Shown one piece after another: positions 15,070 through 23,885 of a stretch of DNA of 64,000 nt. The notes under the pieces were generated by a model that was given only the letters and a program-made list of their open reading frames with translations, searched no databases and was not told the origin of the DNA. The stretch is from Streptomyces sp. CC0208 (lineage in GTDB: Bacteria > Actinomycetota > Actinomycetes > Streptomycetales > Streptomycetaceae): contig NZ_CP031969.1 of assembly GCF_003443735.1 (NCBI RefSeq), positions 4,278,001 through 4,342,000 on the forward strand. The letters are read 5' to 3'. Numbering within the stretch: position 1 is the stretch's first letter; the number at the start of each line of letters is the position of its first letter. The position numbers were made by a program, and so were the translations under genes.

Positions 15070-15504
15070 TCATCCCACGCTCCGGCTCGGGTCGTTCCAG
15101 GCGGCGTTGTCCCAACCGCCGTTCCGCCACTGCGGGCAGGGGTCCGCACAGGTCGGCACGGACCGCCGGCCGGTGTCGACGAACTCGGCGCTGACCCAGC
15201 CCCGGGCACCGGTGAACCAGTACCAGTACGGGTTGCCGTTGACGCTCTGTCCGCGGACCTTGCACTCGATCCGGTCCCGGCTGCCCGGCGCGAGCCGGTC
15301 GACGACGGCGGAGTGCGTGGTGGGCGCCGCCCGCACGTTGAGCGCGGTGCGCGAGACGATGGTGCCCCGGACCGGACTGTCGCCACGGCCTTCGGCGTAC
15401 GTGGGCGGGGCCGCCGCCGCGAAGGTGCCGCCCGCCGTGACGGCGAGGGTCGCGCCGGTGAACAGGGCCACCGCCAGGGTCCGCAGGGCCGGAGTGGTGC
15501 GCAT
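15070..15504 (-). CDS. secreted SH3-domain protein
   Basis: A 144-aa exported protein with a clear signal peptide (LRTLAVALFTGATLAVTAGGTFAAAAP, cleavage near residue 31). A bacterial SH3 domain follows: GTIVSRTALNVRAAPTTHS near 46, LAPGSRDRIECKVRGQ, and WYWFTGARGWVSAEFV. Such domains bind cell-wall peptides. Four Cys in the second half could form disulfides. ATG 15504 follows AAGGAGG. Confidence 0.88.
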   Translation of the reverse strand: MRTTPALRTLAVALFTGATLAVTAGGTFAAAAPPTYAEGRGDSPVRGTIVSRTALNVRAAPTTHSAVVDRLAPGSRDRIECKVRGQSVNGNPYWYWFTGARGWVSAEFVDTGRRSVPTCADPCPQWRNGGWDNAAWNDPSRSVG

Positions 15505-15622
15505 GATCGGCCTCCTTCTCCCCACCACCATGAGACACCCGTTCGGGTGAACCCTCCACCGGAGGGCGCAATCCCCGGCTCCACCGCTCGCGCGGCAGCC
15601 CGCGAGCGTTTTGCCTGGAAGG

Positions 15623-16453
15623 GTGAGCTCCGGTGTCCGCGACGCCCTGTCGGCCGTCCTGATCGCCCTGGCCTGTCTGCTCGTGCCCTTCGGCGCGTTG
15701 GCGGCCTGGGCGGCGTACGGCCTCGCCGACACGGACCGGTACGTCACGGCGATGGCACCGCTCGCCGCCGACCCCGCCGTGCGGGACGGCGTCGCGGACG
15801 CGGTGGCGGACGAAGTCGGCGAACCGGTACGGCCCTTCGTCCGCTCCCTCACCCGCACCCGCGACTTCGGCACCGCGTGGGACGCGGGCAACAGAGCGGT
15901 CCACCAGGCCGTGTTGCGGGCGCTCCGGGAAGGCGGCCACCACGAGGTGACCGTCGACATCGCCCCGATCGCCGCCCGGGTGGAGCACCGGGTCCCGCTG
16001 CCCCGCACCGAGGTCGCCGTGCTCCCGGCCTCCGGACTCGACCGTCTCCGGAAGGGGTACGACGTGCTCGAAGTCGCCGGTTTCTGGCTGCCCGTCACGG
16101 CCGCCGTCCTCGCCGCCGCCGGCATCGCGGTCGCCGCCTGCCGCCGCCGTGCCGTCACCGCGACCGCCCTCGGCACGGCGCTCGGCGGCGCTCTGCTGGG
16201 TCTCGCCGTCGCCGTCGGCCGCCGTCTCACCCTGACCGACCTGCCCGACCCGGTGCGCCGCCCGGCCGCGGGCGCCGTCTACGACGCCCTGACGGGCACC
16301 TTGCGCACGGTCTCCTGGCTGCTGGTGGCCGTCGGCCTGGCAGTGGCCCTGACCTGCTGGCTCACCGGTCGGTACGGCTTGCTGCGAGGCCGGCGAGCGT
16401 CCGCAGGGCCCGTTCCAGATCCGGCAGGGCAGCCGACGCGAGCCCGAGCCTGA
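15623..16453 (+). CDS. integral membrane protein, four transmembrane segments
   Basis: A protein of about 276 aa with hydrophobic spans near residues 10-32, 160-180, 187-205 and 236-255. A large extracytoplasmic region lies between spans one and two (the part with DTDRYVTAMAPLAADPAVRDGV). This layout recurs in uncharacterised Streptomyces membrane proteins. GGAAGG touches GTG 15623, which is too close; the TTG at 15611 could be the real start. Its last 92 bases overlap the 3' end of the convergent MocR gene. Confidence 0.75.
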   Translation: MSSGVRDALSAVLIALACLLVPFGALAAWAAYGLADTDRYVTAMAPLAADPAVRDGVADAVADEVGEPVRPFVRSLTRTRDFGTAWDAGNRAVHQAVLRALREGGHHEVTVDIAPIAARVEHRVPLPRTEVAVLPASGLDRLRKGYDVLEVAGFWLPVTAAVLAAAGIAVAACRRRAVTATALGTALGGALLGLAVAVGRRLTLTDLPDPVRRPAAGAVYDALTGTLRTVSWLLVAVGLAVALTCWLTGRYGLLRGRRASAGPVPDPAGQPTRARA

Positions 16454-17690
16454 CCGCGTCCGGGGTGCGATGCGGGTCGACGGCGAAGGAGGGCCCGGGC
16501 GTCAGCGCGATGCCGAGCGCCGCGGCGGCGGCCGTGAAGGTGTCCGCCCGCCAGGGGACCGGGAGTTCCCACCAGGCGTAGTACGCGCGCGGATCGGACC
16601 GTACGGCGAACCCGTCCAGGCACTCGGCCAGCACCCGCTGCCTGCGCGCCGCGTCGGCCCGCTTCGCCTCGACCAGCCGCGCCACGGTCCCGTCCGCCGT
16701 CCACCGCACCCCCGCCTCCAGCGCGAACCGCCCCACACTCCACCCACCGGAACGGACCGCGTCCGCCACCGCGTCCACCCGCTTCTCCGGTACGACGAGA
16801 AAGCCGACGGTGAGCCCGGGCGCGACCCGCTTGGACAGACCGTCGACGACATGGGTGAGGTCGGGGGCGTGCACCGCGAACGGGTCGTCGGCCTCCGCGA
16901 GGAACGACCAGATCCGGTCCTCCACGACAGGGATGTCCAAGTCGCTCACGGCGGCGGCGAGTTGGCGCCTGCGCCCGGCGCTCGTGGTGACGGACGTCGG
17001 ATTGTGCAGGGTCGGCTGCACATAGAGGGCCGCCAGGGGAGCCGTGCGGTGGGCGGCGGCCACCGCCTCGGGACGCAGGCCGTCCTCGTCCGTGGCCAGC
17101 GGCACCAGCGTGATGCCGAGCCGGGCCGCGATCTCCTTGACCACGGGATACGTCAGCTCCTCGACGCCGACCCGGCCGCCCGGCCGCACCAGGGAGGCGA
17201 GGGCGGCGGCGACGGACTGGCGGGCGTTGCCCGTGAAGAGGATGTGGGACGCCTCGGGGCGCCAGCCGGGGGTGGTGAGGAGGGCGGCGGCGGCCTCGCG
17301 GGCGGCCGGGGTGCCGGTGGCGGCGGCCGGGCGGAGCGCCTCGGTCAGCACGTCGGGGCGCAGCAGGGGTGCGAGGGCCTCGGCGAGCAGCTCGGACTGC
17401 CCTTGCACGGAGGGGTAGTTGAGCTCCAGGTTGACGGGTGTCCCCACGTCCTCGATGAGTCCCCGAGCGGGCCGCCCGGGCGGGGTGGCCTTCACGAAGG
17501 TGCCGCGTCCGACCTCGCCGACGACCAGTCCCCGCCGTACGAGTTCGCCGTAGGCCCGCTCCGCCGTCGACGCGGCGATTCCGTGCCGGCGCGCGAACGT
17601 CCGCTGCGGGGGCAGGCGTTCGCCCGGGCGGAGCCGGCCGGTGGTGATGTCGGCGGCTATGCGGTCGGCGATGCGCCGGTAGTCGTGCAC
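16362..17690 (-). CDS. MocR-type GntR/aminotransferase regulator
   Basis: A 442-aa fusion. A GntR winged helix comprises the first 70 residues (LRPGERLPPQRTFARRHGIAASTAERAYGELVRRGLV, seen as RLPPQRTFA and STAERAYGELVRRG). A fold-type I aminotransferase domain follows, with YVQPTLHNPTSVT, VVEDRIWSFL and the likely PLP lysine in DGLSKRVAPG. MocR regulators sense PLP, amino acids or related amines and often control a divergent gene, here the alpha/beta hydrolase at 17783. Two ATTGCAC direct repeats lie between them. GTG 17690 has GGGGG upstream. Confidence 0.93.
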   Translation of the reverse strand: MHDYRRIADRIAADITTGRLRPGERLPPQRTFARRHGIAASTAERAYGELVRRGLVVGEVGRGTFVKATPPGRPARGLIEDVGTPVNLELNYPSVQGQSELLAEALAPLLRPDVLTEALRPAAATGTPAAREAAAALLTTPGWRPEASHILFTGNARQSVAAALASLVRPGGRVGVEELTYPVVKEIAARLGITLVPLATDEDGLRPEAVAAAHRTAPLAALYVQPTLHNPTSVTTSAGRRRQLAAAVSDLDIPVVEDRIWSFLAEADDPFAVHAPDLTHVVDGLSKRVAPGLTVGFLVVPEKRVDAVADAVRSGGWSVGRFALEAGVRWTADGTVARLVEAKRADAARRQRVLAECLDGFAVRSDPRAYYAWWELPVPWRADTFTAAAAALGIALTPGPSFAVDPHRTPDAVRLGLASAALPDLERALRTLAGLAASRTDR

Positions 17691-17721
17691 GAAGACCCCC
17701 TGGGATGGCGGCTGCCCTGCG

Positions 17722-17751
17722 ATTGCACTGAGGGCAAAGATTTTATTGCAC
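17722..17751. promoter_or_regulatory. paired ATTGCAC direct repeats, likely MocR operator
   Basis: ATTGCAC occurs at 17722-17728 and 17745-17751, 23 bases apart, in the 92-base gap between the MocR gene and the divergent hydrolase. Direct repeats about two helical turns apart are known targets of MocR-type dimers. Confidence 0.55.
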
Positions 17752-17782
17752 CGAGAAGTTCGGCCGACCTAGGGTCGACGGC

Positions 17783-18529
17783 ATGACGGCGATCCCCCTG
17801 GTCCTGGTCCACGGCCATCCCTTCGACCACACGATGTGGCGCCCGCAGATCGAGGCGTTCTCCGCCTCCCGCCGTGTGGTCGCCCCGGACCTGCGCGGCT
17901 ACGGCACCTCGGGACCGGCCTCCGAGGTCAACCGCTTCGAGCGGTTCGCGCAGGACATCGAGGCACTGCTGGTCGAACTCGACGTACGGGCCTGCGTGGT
18001 GGCGGGCCTGTCCATGGGCGGCCAGATCGCCATGGACTGCTACCGGCGCTTCCCCGAGCGGATCCGGGGCCTGGTCCTCGCCGACACCTTCCCGGCGGCG
18101 GAGACCCCCGAGGGCGTGAAGGTACGGCACGCCATGGCGGACCGGCTGGAGCGCGAGGGCATGCGCGGGTACGCCGACGAGGTGCTGGAGAAGATGGTCG
18201 CGCCGTACGCCTCCCCCGAGGTCAAGTCACACGTCCACGGCATGATGACGGCCACCCGCCCGGCGTCCGCGGCGGCCGCCCTGCGCGCCCGCGCCGCCCG
18301 CCCCGACTACCGCGACCTGCTCACCCGGGTCACGGTCCCGGCGCTGGTGCTGGTGGGTGCCGACGACACCTACACACCGGTCGCCGACGCCGAGGCCATG
18401 CACGCGGCGCTCCCGGAGTCGGAGCTGCACGTCTTCGAGAGGGCGGCGCACCTACCGAACCTGGAACGGGCGGGGGAGTTCAACGCCGTGCTCGGGGAGT
18501 TCCTGGCGAAGGCCGACGCCCGCTCGTAG
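17783..18529 (+). CDS. alpha/beta hydrolase
   Basis: A 248-aa hydrolase of the 3-oxoadipate enol-lactonase/haloperoxidase type. LVLVHGHPFDHTMW near residue 6 gives the oxyanion loop. The nucleophile is in AGLSMGGQIAMD near 77, the Asp in LVGADDTYTPV near 195, and the His in ERAAHLPNLE near 222. TAGGGT at 17770 lies seven bases before the ATG and no ribosome site is seen, so the message is probably leaderless. It is probably controlled by the MocR regulator. Confidence 0.9.
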   Translation: MTAIPLVLVHGHPFDHTMWRPQIEAFSASRRVVAPDLRGYGTSGPASEVNRFERFAQDIEALLVELDVRACVVAGLSMGGQIAMDCYRRFPERIRGLVLADTFPAAETPEGVKVRHAMADRLEREGMRGYADEVLEKMVAPYASPEVKSHVHGMMTATRPASAAAALRARAARPDYRDLLTRVTVPALVLVGADDTYTPVADAEAMHAALPESELHVFERAAHLPNLERAGEFNAVLGEFLAKADARS

Positions 18530-18539
18530 GCTCGGGACG

Positions 18540-19487
18540 GTGACCCGCCGAAGACTCGGTACCTGGACCGCCGCCCTGCTCTTCGCCGCCGTGAGCGCGG
18601 TCCTGGGATGCCGTCTCGCCGACACGGACGGCGTCACCCCGGTCCCCCAGCTCCTCGCCTTCCTCCCGTGGCTGCTCGCGCCCGCGGGAGCGGGCCTGGC
18701 CCTCGCCCTGCTGACCCGCTGGTGGCCCGGGACGATCTGGGCGGCCGTGGTCCTCGGTCTCCTGGCGTGGTGCATCGCCCCCTACGGGCAGGGCGGCGAG
18801 CCGGACGGGCGGGCGCTCGCCTCCTTCCGCGTCATCACCTCGAACGTCGAGTTCGGGCGGGCCACCGACGCCCTCGTGGCCGCCGTCCGCGAGGAGAAGC
18901 CGGACCTCGTGTTCGTGGAGGAGTGCGAGTACGGCTGCTCGGCCACCCTGCGACGGTCCCTGTCCGAGGGCTATCCGTACCGGCGGTCCGTGGAGGGCGC
19001 CGGTTCGACGGGGTCCGTCCTCCTCAGCCGCTTCCCCCTGCAGCCCGCCGCCGCGATCCGGGGCAGCACCATGGGCATGCCCGGGGCCGTCGCCGACGTG
19101 CGCGGCCACGCCGTACGGTTGCAGCTCGCGCATCCGATGCCTCCGCTGCCCGGCCAACTGGACGGGTGGCGCCGGGAGTTGGGCAAGCTGAGGGACTTCG
19201 CCGCCACCACCCGCTCCCCGACCGTCCTGGCCGGCGACTTCAACGCCTCCCAGGACCACGCGGCCTTCCGCGCGATCCTCGACACCGGACTGCGCGACGC
19301 GGCCCGCCTCGCCGGCTCCGGCCGCACACCCACCTGGCCGGCCCGCACCGCCCCGGCGATCGGCGCGCAGATCGACCACGTGCTGGTGTCCGCAGACTTC
19401 TCGGCGAGGGACGCCCGCTTCCTGGACCTGGCGGACACCGACCACCGTGCCCTGCTGGTGGACATCACGCTGCACGGGCCCACGTGA
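18540..19487 (+). CDS. endonuclease/exonuclease/phosphatase-family membrane protein
   Basis: A 315-aa protein. Three hydrophobic segments occupy the first 95 residues, then an EEP domain follows. Its metal and catalytic motifs are FRVITSNVEF near 102, DLVFVEEC near 122, LAGDFNAS near 235, IDHVLVS near 283 and DTDHRALL near 303. Such proteins act on nucleic acids or phosphoesters outside the membrane, and the substrate is unknown. It begins 11 bases after the hydrolase and may share its transcript. Confidence 0.88.
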   Translation: MTRRRLGTWTAALLFAAVSAVLGCRLADTDGVTPVPQLLAFLPWLLAPAGAGLALALLTRWWPGTIWAAVVLGLLAWCIAPYGQGGEPDGRALASFRVITSNVEFGRATDALVAAVREEKPDLVFVEECEYGCSATLRRSLSEGYPYRRSVEGAGSTGSVLLSRFPLQPAAAIRGSTMGMPGAVADVRGHAVRLQLAHPMPPLPGQLDGWRRELGKLRDFAATTRSPTVLAGDFNASQDHAAFRAILDTGLRDAARLAGSGRTPTWPARTAPAIGAQIDHVLVSADFSARDARFLDLADTDHRALLVDITLHGPT

Positions 19488-19930
19488 CCCGGCTCGCCCA
19501 ACCTGATGTCGCCCCCGTCCCCACGCCACACGACCACGACGGCAGGCCGCACGATCTTGATCTCCCGGGGGTGCTGCACGTCGACCAGCACGCGCCGGTC
19601 CTGCCCGAGCGGACCGTCCATGGACGGTGTTGATCAACGGCAGCCGTGTGCGCACTTTTGCCGTCCCCTTACTTCCCCTTGAAGCTTGCTTGACGGACGG
19701 TAGGTGCGCGTCTGTGCGAGAGCGGGGCGGCGGGGGCGGTGAACGGTGGATGAAGGCGGGGTGGACGTAGCGGAGTTGACGTCCCACGGGGCGACGTCCG
19801 GAAGCAGCTCTTGACGCCCGGGCCCCCGGCCACCCGCCCCTGCCCAAGATCGCAATCCGGGGCCGCTAACCTTACGTGTCCGTCCTGGCCAGGGATTGAC
19901 GGGCTACAACTCATGCGAAGGGTTGCGCAC
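19488..19930. other. intergenic, 443 bases
   Basis: It holds the 5' region of the VWA gene. A minus-strand frame around 19495-19621 reads like protein (MDGPLGQDRRVLVDV, IKIVRPAVVVVWRGDGG) but has no ribosome site and runs on antisense to the EEP gene. It may be a gene scrap. TTGACGG at 19690 could be a -35 box for the VWA gene. Nothing else is supported. Confidence 0.4.
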
Positions 19931-21463
19931 ATGGGCATTCTCACTCTCCTGCGGAACGCGTTCGGCGGCCGATCACGCAAGGGCGCTGCCACCGAGGCAG
20001 AGGGTGCGGAGACGACTCCTTCGCAGGAGACGGAACCGAAGCTCCCCTCTCCGACGGCGACGGTCCCCGAGCCCCGCACGTCCACCCACCCCACCGATTC
20101 CGAACACGAACTGGTCGCGGCCGCCTTCGACAAGGTGGCGGTGGTCCCGAAGCAGACACCTCCGGCGGAAGAGCCGAACCCCACGGCACCGGGGAAGAAG
20201 ACGACACCCGAGACAGCGGTGGCGGAGGAGCCGGCTGCGGCTCCGGAGACGCCGGTCGCCGAAGAGCCGGTGGCTGAAACACCGGCGGCCGAGGAGCCCA
20301 CGGCGGTCGCGGAGACACCAGTCACCGAAGAACCGGCTGCCGAAACACCGGCGGCCGAGGAGCCCACGGCGGTCGCGGAGACACCAGTCACCGAAGAACC
20401 GGCTGCCGAGACGTCGGTGTCGGAGGAGCCCACGGTCGCCGAAGAGCCGGTGGCGGAGGAGGCGGCCGTAGTGGCGCCGACTCCCGCGGTGGCGGAGGAA
20501 GAGAAGCCGTCGGCGGCGACGGAGGTCGCAGCGGAGCCGGGTCCGGAGCCCGAACCGGCCCCGGACCCGGTTGCCGAGGCTGTGGAACCCGAGCCCGAGG
20601 CGGAACCGAAGGCCGAACCCGAGGCCGAGAGCGCCCCGGAGCCAAAGCCCGAACCGCAGCCCGAACCCGTGGCCGCCGAGGTCACCCCGGAGCCGGAGCC
20701 GGAGCCGACCATCGCGCCCGAGCCCGCGCCCGAGCCCGAGTCAGTCGCCGTGAAGGCCGCTGCTCCCGAGCCCGTCGCCGCGGTCGACGACGAAAGTGGG
20801 AACGACGACCCGGCCGAAGGCCGGTCGGTGACCGTGCCCCCCACCCTCCGCACCGCCTACGACGCCGCCGCCACCACCCTCGACACCCACGGCCTCACCG
20901 GCACCACCGCCAGGACCTACCTCGTCCTGGACCGCTCCGCGAGCATGCGCCCGTACTACAAGGACGGCTCCGCGCAGGCCCTCGGCGAGCAGACCCTCGC
21001 CCTCGCCGCCCACCTGGACCCCGAGTCCAAGGTCCACGTCGTCTTCTTCTCCACCGAACTCGACGGCACCGGCGAGCTCGGTCTCACCGACCACGAGAAC
21101 AAGATCGACGAACTCCACGCCGGCCTCGGCCGCATGGGCCGTACCAGCTACCACGCGGCCGTCGAGGAAGTCCTCGCGCACCACGGCAAGAACGCCCCCG
21201 ACACCCCCGCCCTGGTCGTTTTCCAGACCGACGGCGCCCCGGACGCGAAGACCCCCGCCACCCAGGCCCTCACGGAGGCCGCGAAGACCCACCCCAACGT
21301 CTTCTTCTCCTTCGTCGCCTTCGGTGACCCGGAGAACAAGGCCTTCGACTACCTCCGCAAGCTGAAGCTCGCCAACACGTCCCACTTCCTCGCGGGCGAG
21401 ACCCCGAAGGAACTCACGGACGCGGAGATCTACGAGGGCATCCTGGCGAACTGGCGCCCGTAA
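19931..21463 (+). CDS. von Willebrand factor A-domain protein with long acidic Pro/Ala/Glu linker
   Basis: A 510-aa protein starting at ATG 19931 with AAGGG eight bases upstream. Residues 1-20 (GILTLLRNAFGGRSRKG) are amphipathic. Residues 25-290 are a Glu/Pro/Ala/Thr-rich disordered region with internal repeats. A VWA domain occupies the C-terminal 210 residues with MIDAS residues in LVLDRSASM, the Thr in GRTSYHAAVE and the Asp in FQTDGAPD. The domain is like TerY/TerD-linked VWA proteins of Streptomyces. The linker carries a perfect 66-bp tandem duplication. Confidence 0.9.
   Translation: MGILTLLRNAFGGRSRKGAATEAEGAETTPSQETEPKLPSPTATVPEPRTSTHPTDSEHELVAAAFDKVAVVPKQTPPAEEPNPTAPGKKTTPETAVAEEPAAAPETPVAEEPVAETPAAEEPTAVAETPVTEEPAAETPAAEEPTAVAETPVTEEPAAETSVSEEPTVAEEPVAEEAAVVAPTPAVAEEEKPSAATEVAAEPGPEPEPAPDPVAEAVEPEPEAEPKAEPEAESAPEPKPEPQPEPVAAEVTPEPEPEPTIAPEPAPEPESVAVKAAAPEPVAAVDDESGNDDPAEGRSVTVPPTLRTAYDAAATTLDTHGLTGTTARTYLVLDRSASMRPYYKDGSAQALGEQTLALAAHLDPESKVHVVFFSTELDGTGELGLTDHENKIDELHAGLGRMGRTSYHAAVEEVLAHHGKNAPDTPALVVFQTDGAPDAKTPATQALTEAAKTHPNVFFSFVAFGDPENKAFDYLRKLKLANTSHFLAGETPKELTDAEIYEGILANWRP
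20276..20407. repeat. perfect 66-bp tandem duplication in the VWA gene
   Basis: Bases 20276-20341 are repeated exactly at 20342-20407. The unit is 22 codons, so the frame is kept and the acidic linker gains one repeat. The perfect identity, including third positions, indicates a recent event. Confidence 0.9.
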
Positions 21464-21491
21464 CCCCCGAAGGTCAGCACCGCGCACCACC

Positions 21492-21534
21492 GGGCCGCCC
21501 CTTCCCACGCCGTAAAACGGGAAGCGGGCGGCCC
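21492..21534. terminator. hairpin downstream of the VWA gene
   Basis: GGGCCGCCCCTTCCC pairs with GGGAAGCGGGCGGCCC with one bulged base and a 12-base loop. It lies after the VWA stop and about 70 bases before metG. Confidence 0.75.
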
Positions 21535-21605
21535 ACCCATGTCGGATACGATTTCAAGACTCGCGAAGCGACTCACCCGCACGACCAACCTGGGAGCAGC
21601 CCCCG

Positions 21606-23321
21606 ATGGCTCGACACCTCATCACCAGCGCCCTTCCGTACATCAACGGGATCAAGCACCTGGGCAACATGGTGGGGTCCATGCTCCCGGCGGACGTCTA
21701 CTCCCGTTACCTGCGCCAGCGCGGCCACGAGGTCCTCTACATCTGCGCGACGGACGAGCACGGCACCCCGGCGGAGCTGGCCGCGAAGGAGCAGGGGCTT
21801 CCGGTCGCCGAGTTCTGCGCGCAGGCGCACGACGCGCAGAAGGCGGTCTACGACGGCTTCGCGCTGGCCTTCGACTACTTCGGCCGCAGCTCCAGCGAGC
21901 AGAACGTCGAGATCACCCAGCACTTCGCCCGCCGCCTCAACGAGAACGGGTTCATCGAGGAGCGGGCGATCCGCCAGGTCTACTCGCCCGCCGACGGCCG
22001 TTTCCTCCCGGACCGCTATGTCGAGGGCACCTGCCCGCACTGCGGCTACGACAAGGCCCGCGGCGACCAGTGCGAGAACTGCACCCGCGTCCTGGACCCC
22101 ACCGACCTGATCAACCCGCGCTCGGCGATCTCCGGCTCCACGGACCTGGAGGTCCGCGAGACCAAGCACCTCTTCCTCCTCCAGTCCAAGCTCCAGCACG
22201 AGGTCGAGGAGTGGGTGGCCGCGCACGAGGAGGAGTGGCCGCAGCTCGCCGCCTCCATCGCCCGCAAGTGGCTGACCGAGGGCCTGCACGACCGCGCGAT
22301 CACCCGTGACCTGGACTGGGGCGTGCCGGTCCCGGCCGACACCTGGCCGGAGCTGGCGGCCGAGGGCAAGGTCTTCTACGTCTGGTTCGACGCCCCGATC
22401 GAGTACATCGGCGCGACGAAGGAGTGGGCGGACCTGGACCCGGAGAACCGCGACTGGAAGTCCTGGTGGTACGACGTGGACACCACCGTCCGCTACACCG
22501 AGTTCATGGCGAAGGACAACGTCCCGTTCCACACGGTGATGTTCCCGGCCACCGAGCTCGGTGTGCGCGAGCCGTGGAAGAAGGTCGACTACGTCAAGGC
22601 CTTCAACTGGCTGACGTACTATGGCGGGAAGTTCTCCACGTCCCAGAAGCGGGGCGTCTTCACCGACCAGGCCCTGGACATCCTCCCGGCCGACTACTGG
22701 CGCTACTTCCTGATCGCCAACGCCCCGGAGTCGGACGACTCGTCCTTCACCTGGGAGCACTTCACGGCGACGGTGAACAAGGACCTGGCCGACACCCTCG
22801 GCAACTTCGTCAACCGCGTCCTGTCCTTCTCGAAGAAGCGCTTCGGCGAGGAGGTCCCGGCGGGCGGTGAGCCGGGCGAGGCGGAGGCGAAGCTGGGTGA
22901 GGAGATCGCACGCCTCCTCGCCGAGTACGAGTCCCAGATGGAGGCGCTCCAGTTCCGCAAGGCGGCGGCCGCGCTGCGCGCCCTGTGGTCGGCGGGCAAC
23001 TCCTACCTGGAGGAGAAGGCCCCCTGGCTGGAGATCAAGACCGACAAGGACGGCGCGGCGCTGACCCTGCGCACCGCGATGAACCTGATCCACCTGTACG
23101 CGGTGGTCTCCGAGCCCTTCATCCCGGCGACGGCGAAGACCATGCGCGAGGCGTTCGCACTGGCCGACGACACGGCGACCTGGGTCACCGCCGACGAGGC
23201 CCGCGCCCTCACCGCCCTCACCCCCGGCATCGCCTTCACCGTCCCCCCGGTCCTCTTCGCCAAGCTGACGGACGAGGACCTGGAGAACTACAAGGAGCAC
23301 TTCGGCGGCTCCCCGGAGTAG
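21606..23321 (+). CDS. metG: methionyl-tRNA synthetase
   Basis: A 571-aa class I synthetase that charges tRNA-Met. Visible are the HIGH-like motif (ALPYINGIKHLGN near residue 8) and a zinc knuckle (CPHCGYDKARGDQCENC near 143). The catalytic core includes KVFYVWFDAPIEYIGATKEW, and the KMSKS equivalent is KFSTSQKRG near 340. No C-terminal tRNA-binding extension follows, as in other short actinobacterial MetRS. GGGAG lies upstream of the ATG. Confidence 0.97.
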   Translation: MARHLITSALPYINGIKHLGNMVGSMLPADVYSRYLRQRGHEVLYICATDEHGTPAELAAKEQGLPVAEFCAQAHDAQKAVYDGFALAFDYFGRSSSEQNVEITQHFARRLNENGFIEERAIRQVYSPADGRFLPDRYVEGTCPHCGYDKARGDQCENCTRVLDPTDLINPRSAISGSTDLEVRETKHLFLLQSKLQHEVEEWVAAHEEEWPQLAASIARKWLTEGLHDRAITRDLDWGVPVPADTWPELAAEGKVFYVWFDAPIEYIGATKEWADLDPENRDWKSWWYDVDTTVRYTEFMAKDNVPFHTVMFPATELGVREPWKKVDYVKAFNWLTYYGGKFSTSQKRGVFTDQALDILPADYWRYFLIANAPESDDSSFTWEHFTATVNKDLADTLGNFVNRVLSFSKKRFGEEVPAGGEPGEAEAKLGEEIARLLAEYESQMEALQFRKAAAALRALWSAGNSYLEEKAPWLEIKTDKDGAALTLRTAMNLIHLYAVVSEPFIPATAKTMREAFALADDTATWVTADEARALTALTPGIAFTVPPVLFAKLTDEDLENYKEHFGGSPE

Positions 23322-23398
23322 TCCGGAAGTCGTCGCCGGGCCGTCCGGATACCGACCCGGGCATCGCCGTGTCCGCGCCAAGCCGTATGGTTTGCGCC

Positions 23399-23875
23399 AT
23401 GGCAGTGCCCGGGGTCATTCCTGTCGCGTACGAGCCGAAGCACCGCACCGAGACGATCGGGCGGTATGCGGAGGGTCAGTTCCTGGCGTCGATCACATAT
23501 GCCTTCCCTGAGGGATTCCGCCTCGAGGAGGGCTGGGAAGATCAGAAACGCCTGTACGCGGTCCTGCACACCTTCGACACCGAGGGCAATTACCGCGACT
23601 CGGACATCTGGTGTGCCGGGACCTGGGCGGAGCAGCAGCGCGACCCGGTCGGCGCCGCCTCGCCCCTCACCCGGGCCCAGGTCCACCGCGCGACCCTGCT
23701 CCGCAGCCTCCCCCGCCGCTCGTACACGGACATCGCGATCCGTCCCTTCAGCGTCACCCACGAGGGCGTCCGCTTCGGCCTGGTGATCCGCGAGGACGAG
23801 GGCGAGCAGTGGGCGGAGCTCTACCCGGACCGCCTCGCCTTCGCGGAACCCTGGGACGGGACCTACGACACGTGA
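23399..23875 (+). CDS. conserved hypothetical protein
   Basis: A 158-aa soluble protein. It has no signal or membrane span and a mixed alpha/beta pattern with several aromatic and acidic stretches (FPEGFRLEEGWEDQKRLYAVLHTFD as separate pieces FPEGFRLEEGW and LYAVLHTFD). TATGGT at 23386 lies seven bases before the ATG with no ribosome site, indicating a leaderless message. I do not recognise a family. It is transcribed toward the pectate lyase gene, with only ten bases between them. Confidence 0.75.
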   Translation: MAVPGVIPVAYEPKHRTETIGRYAEGQFLASITYAFPEGFRLEEGWEDQKRLYAVLHTFDTEGNYRDSDIWCAGTWAEQQRDPVGAASPLTRAQVHRATLLRSLPRRSYTDIAIRPFSVTHEGVRFGLVIREDEGEQWAELYPDRLAFAEPWDGTYDT

Positions 23876-23885
23876 GACCTGTCGG

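Noticed and set aside
18971..19621. Minus-strand frame beginning MDGPLGQDRRVL
   Set aside because: The first 40 residues look protein-like but most of the frame is antisense to the EEP gene and there is no ribosome site; mentioned only as a possible scrap.
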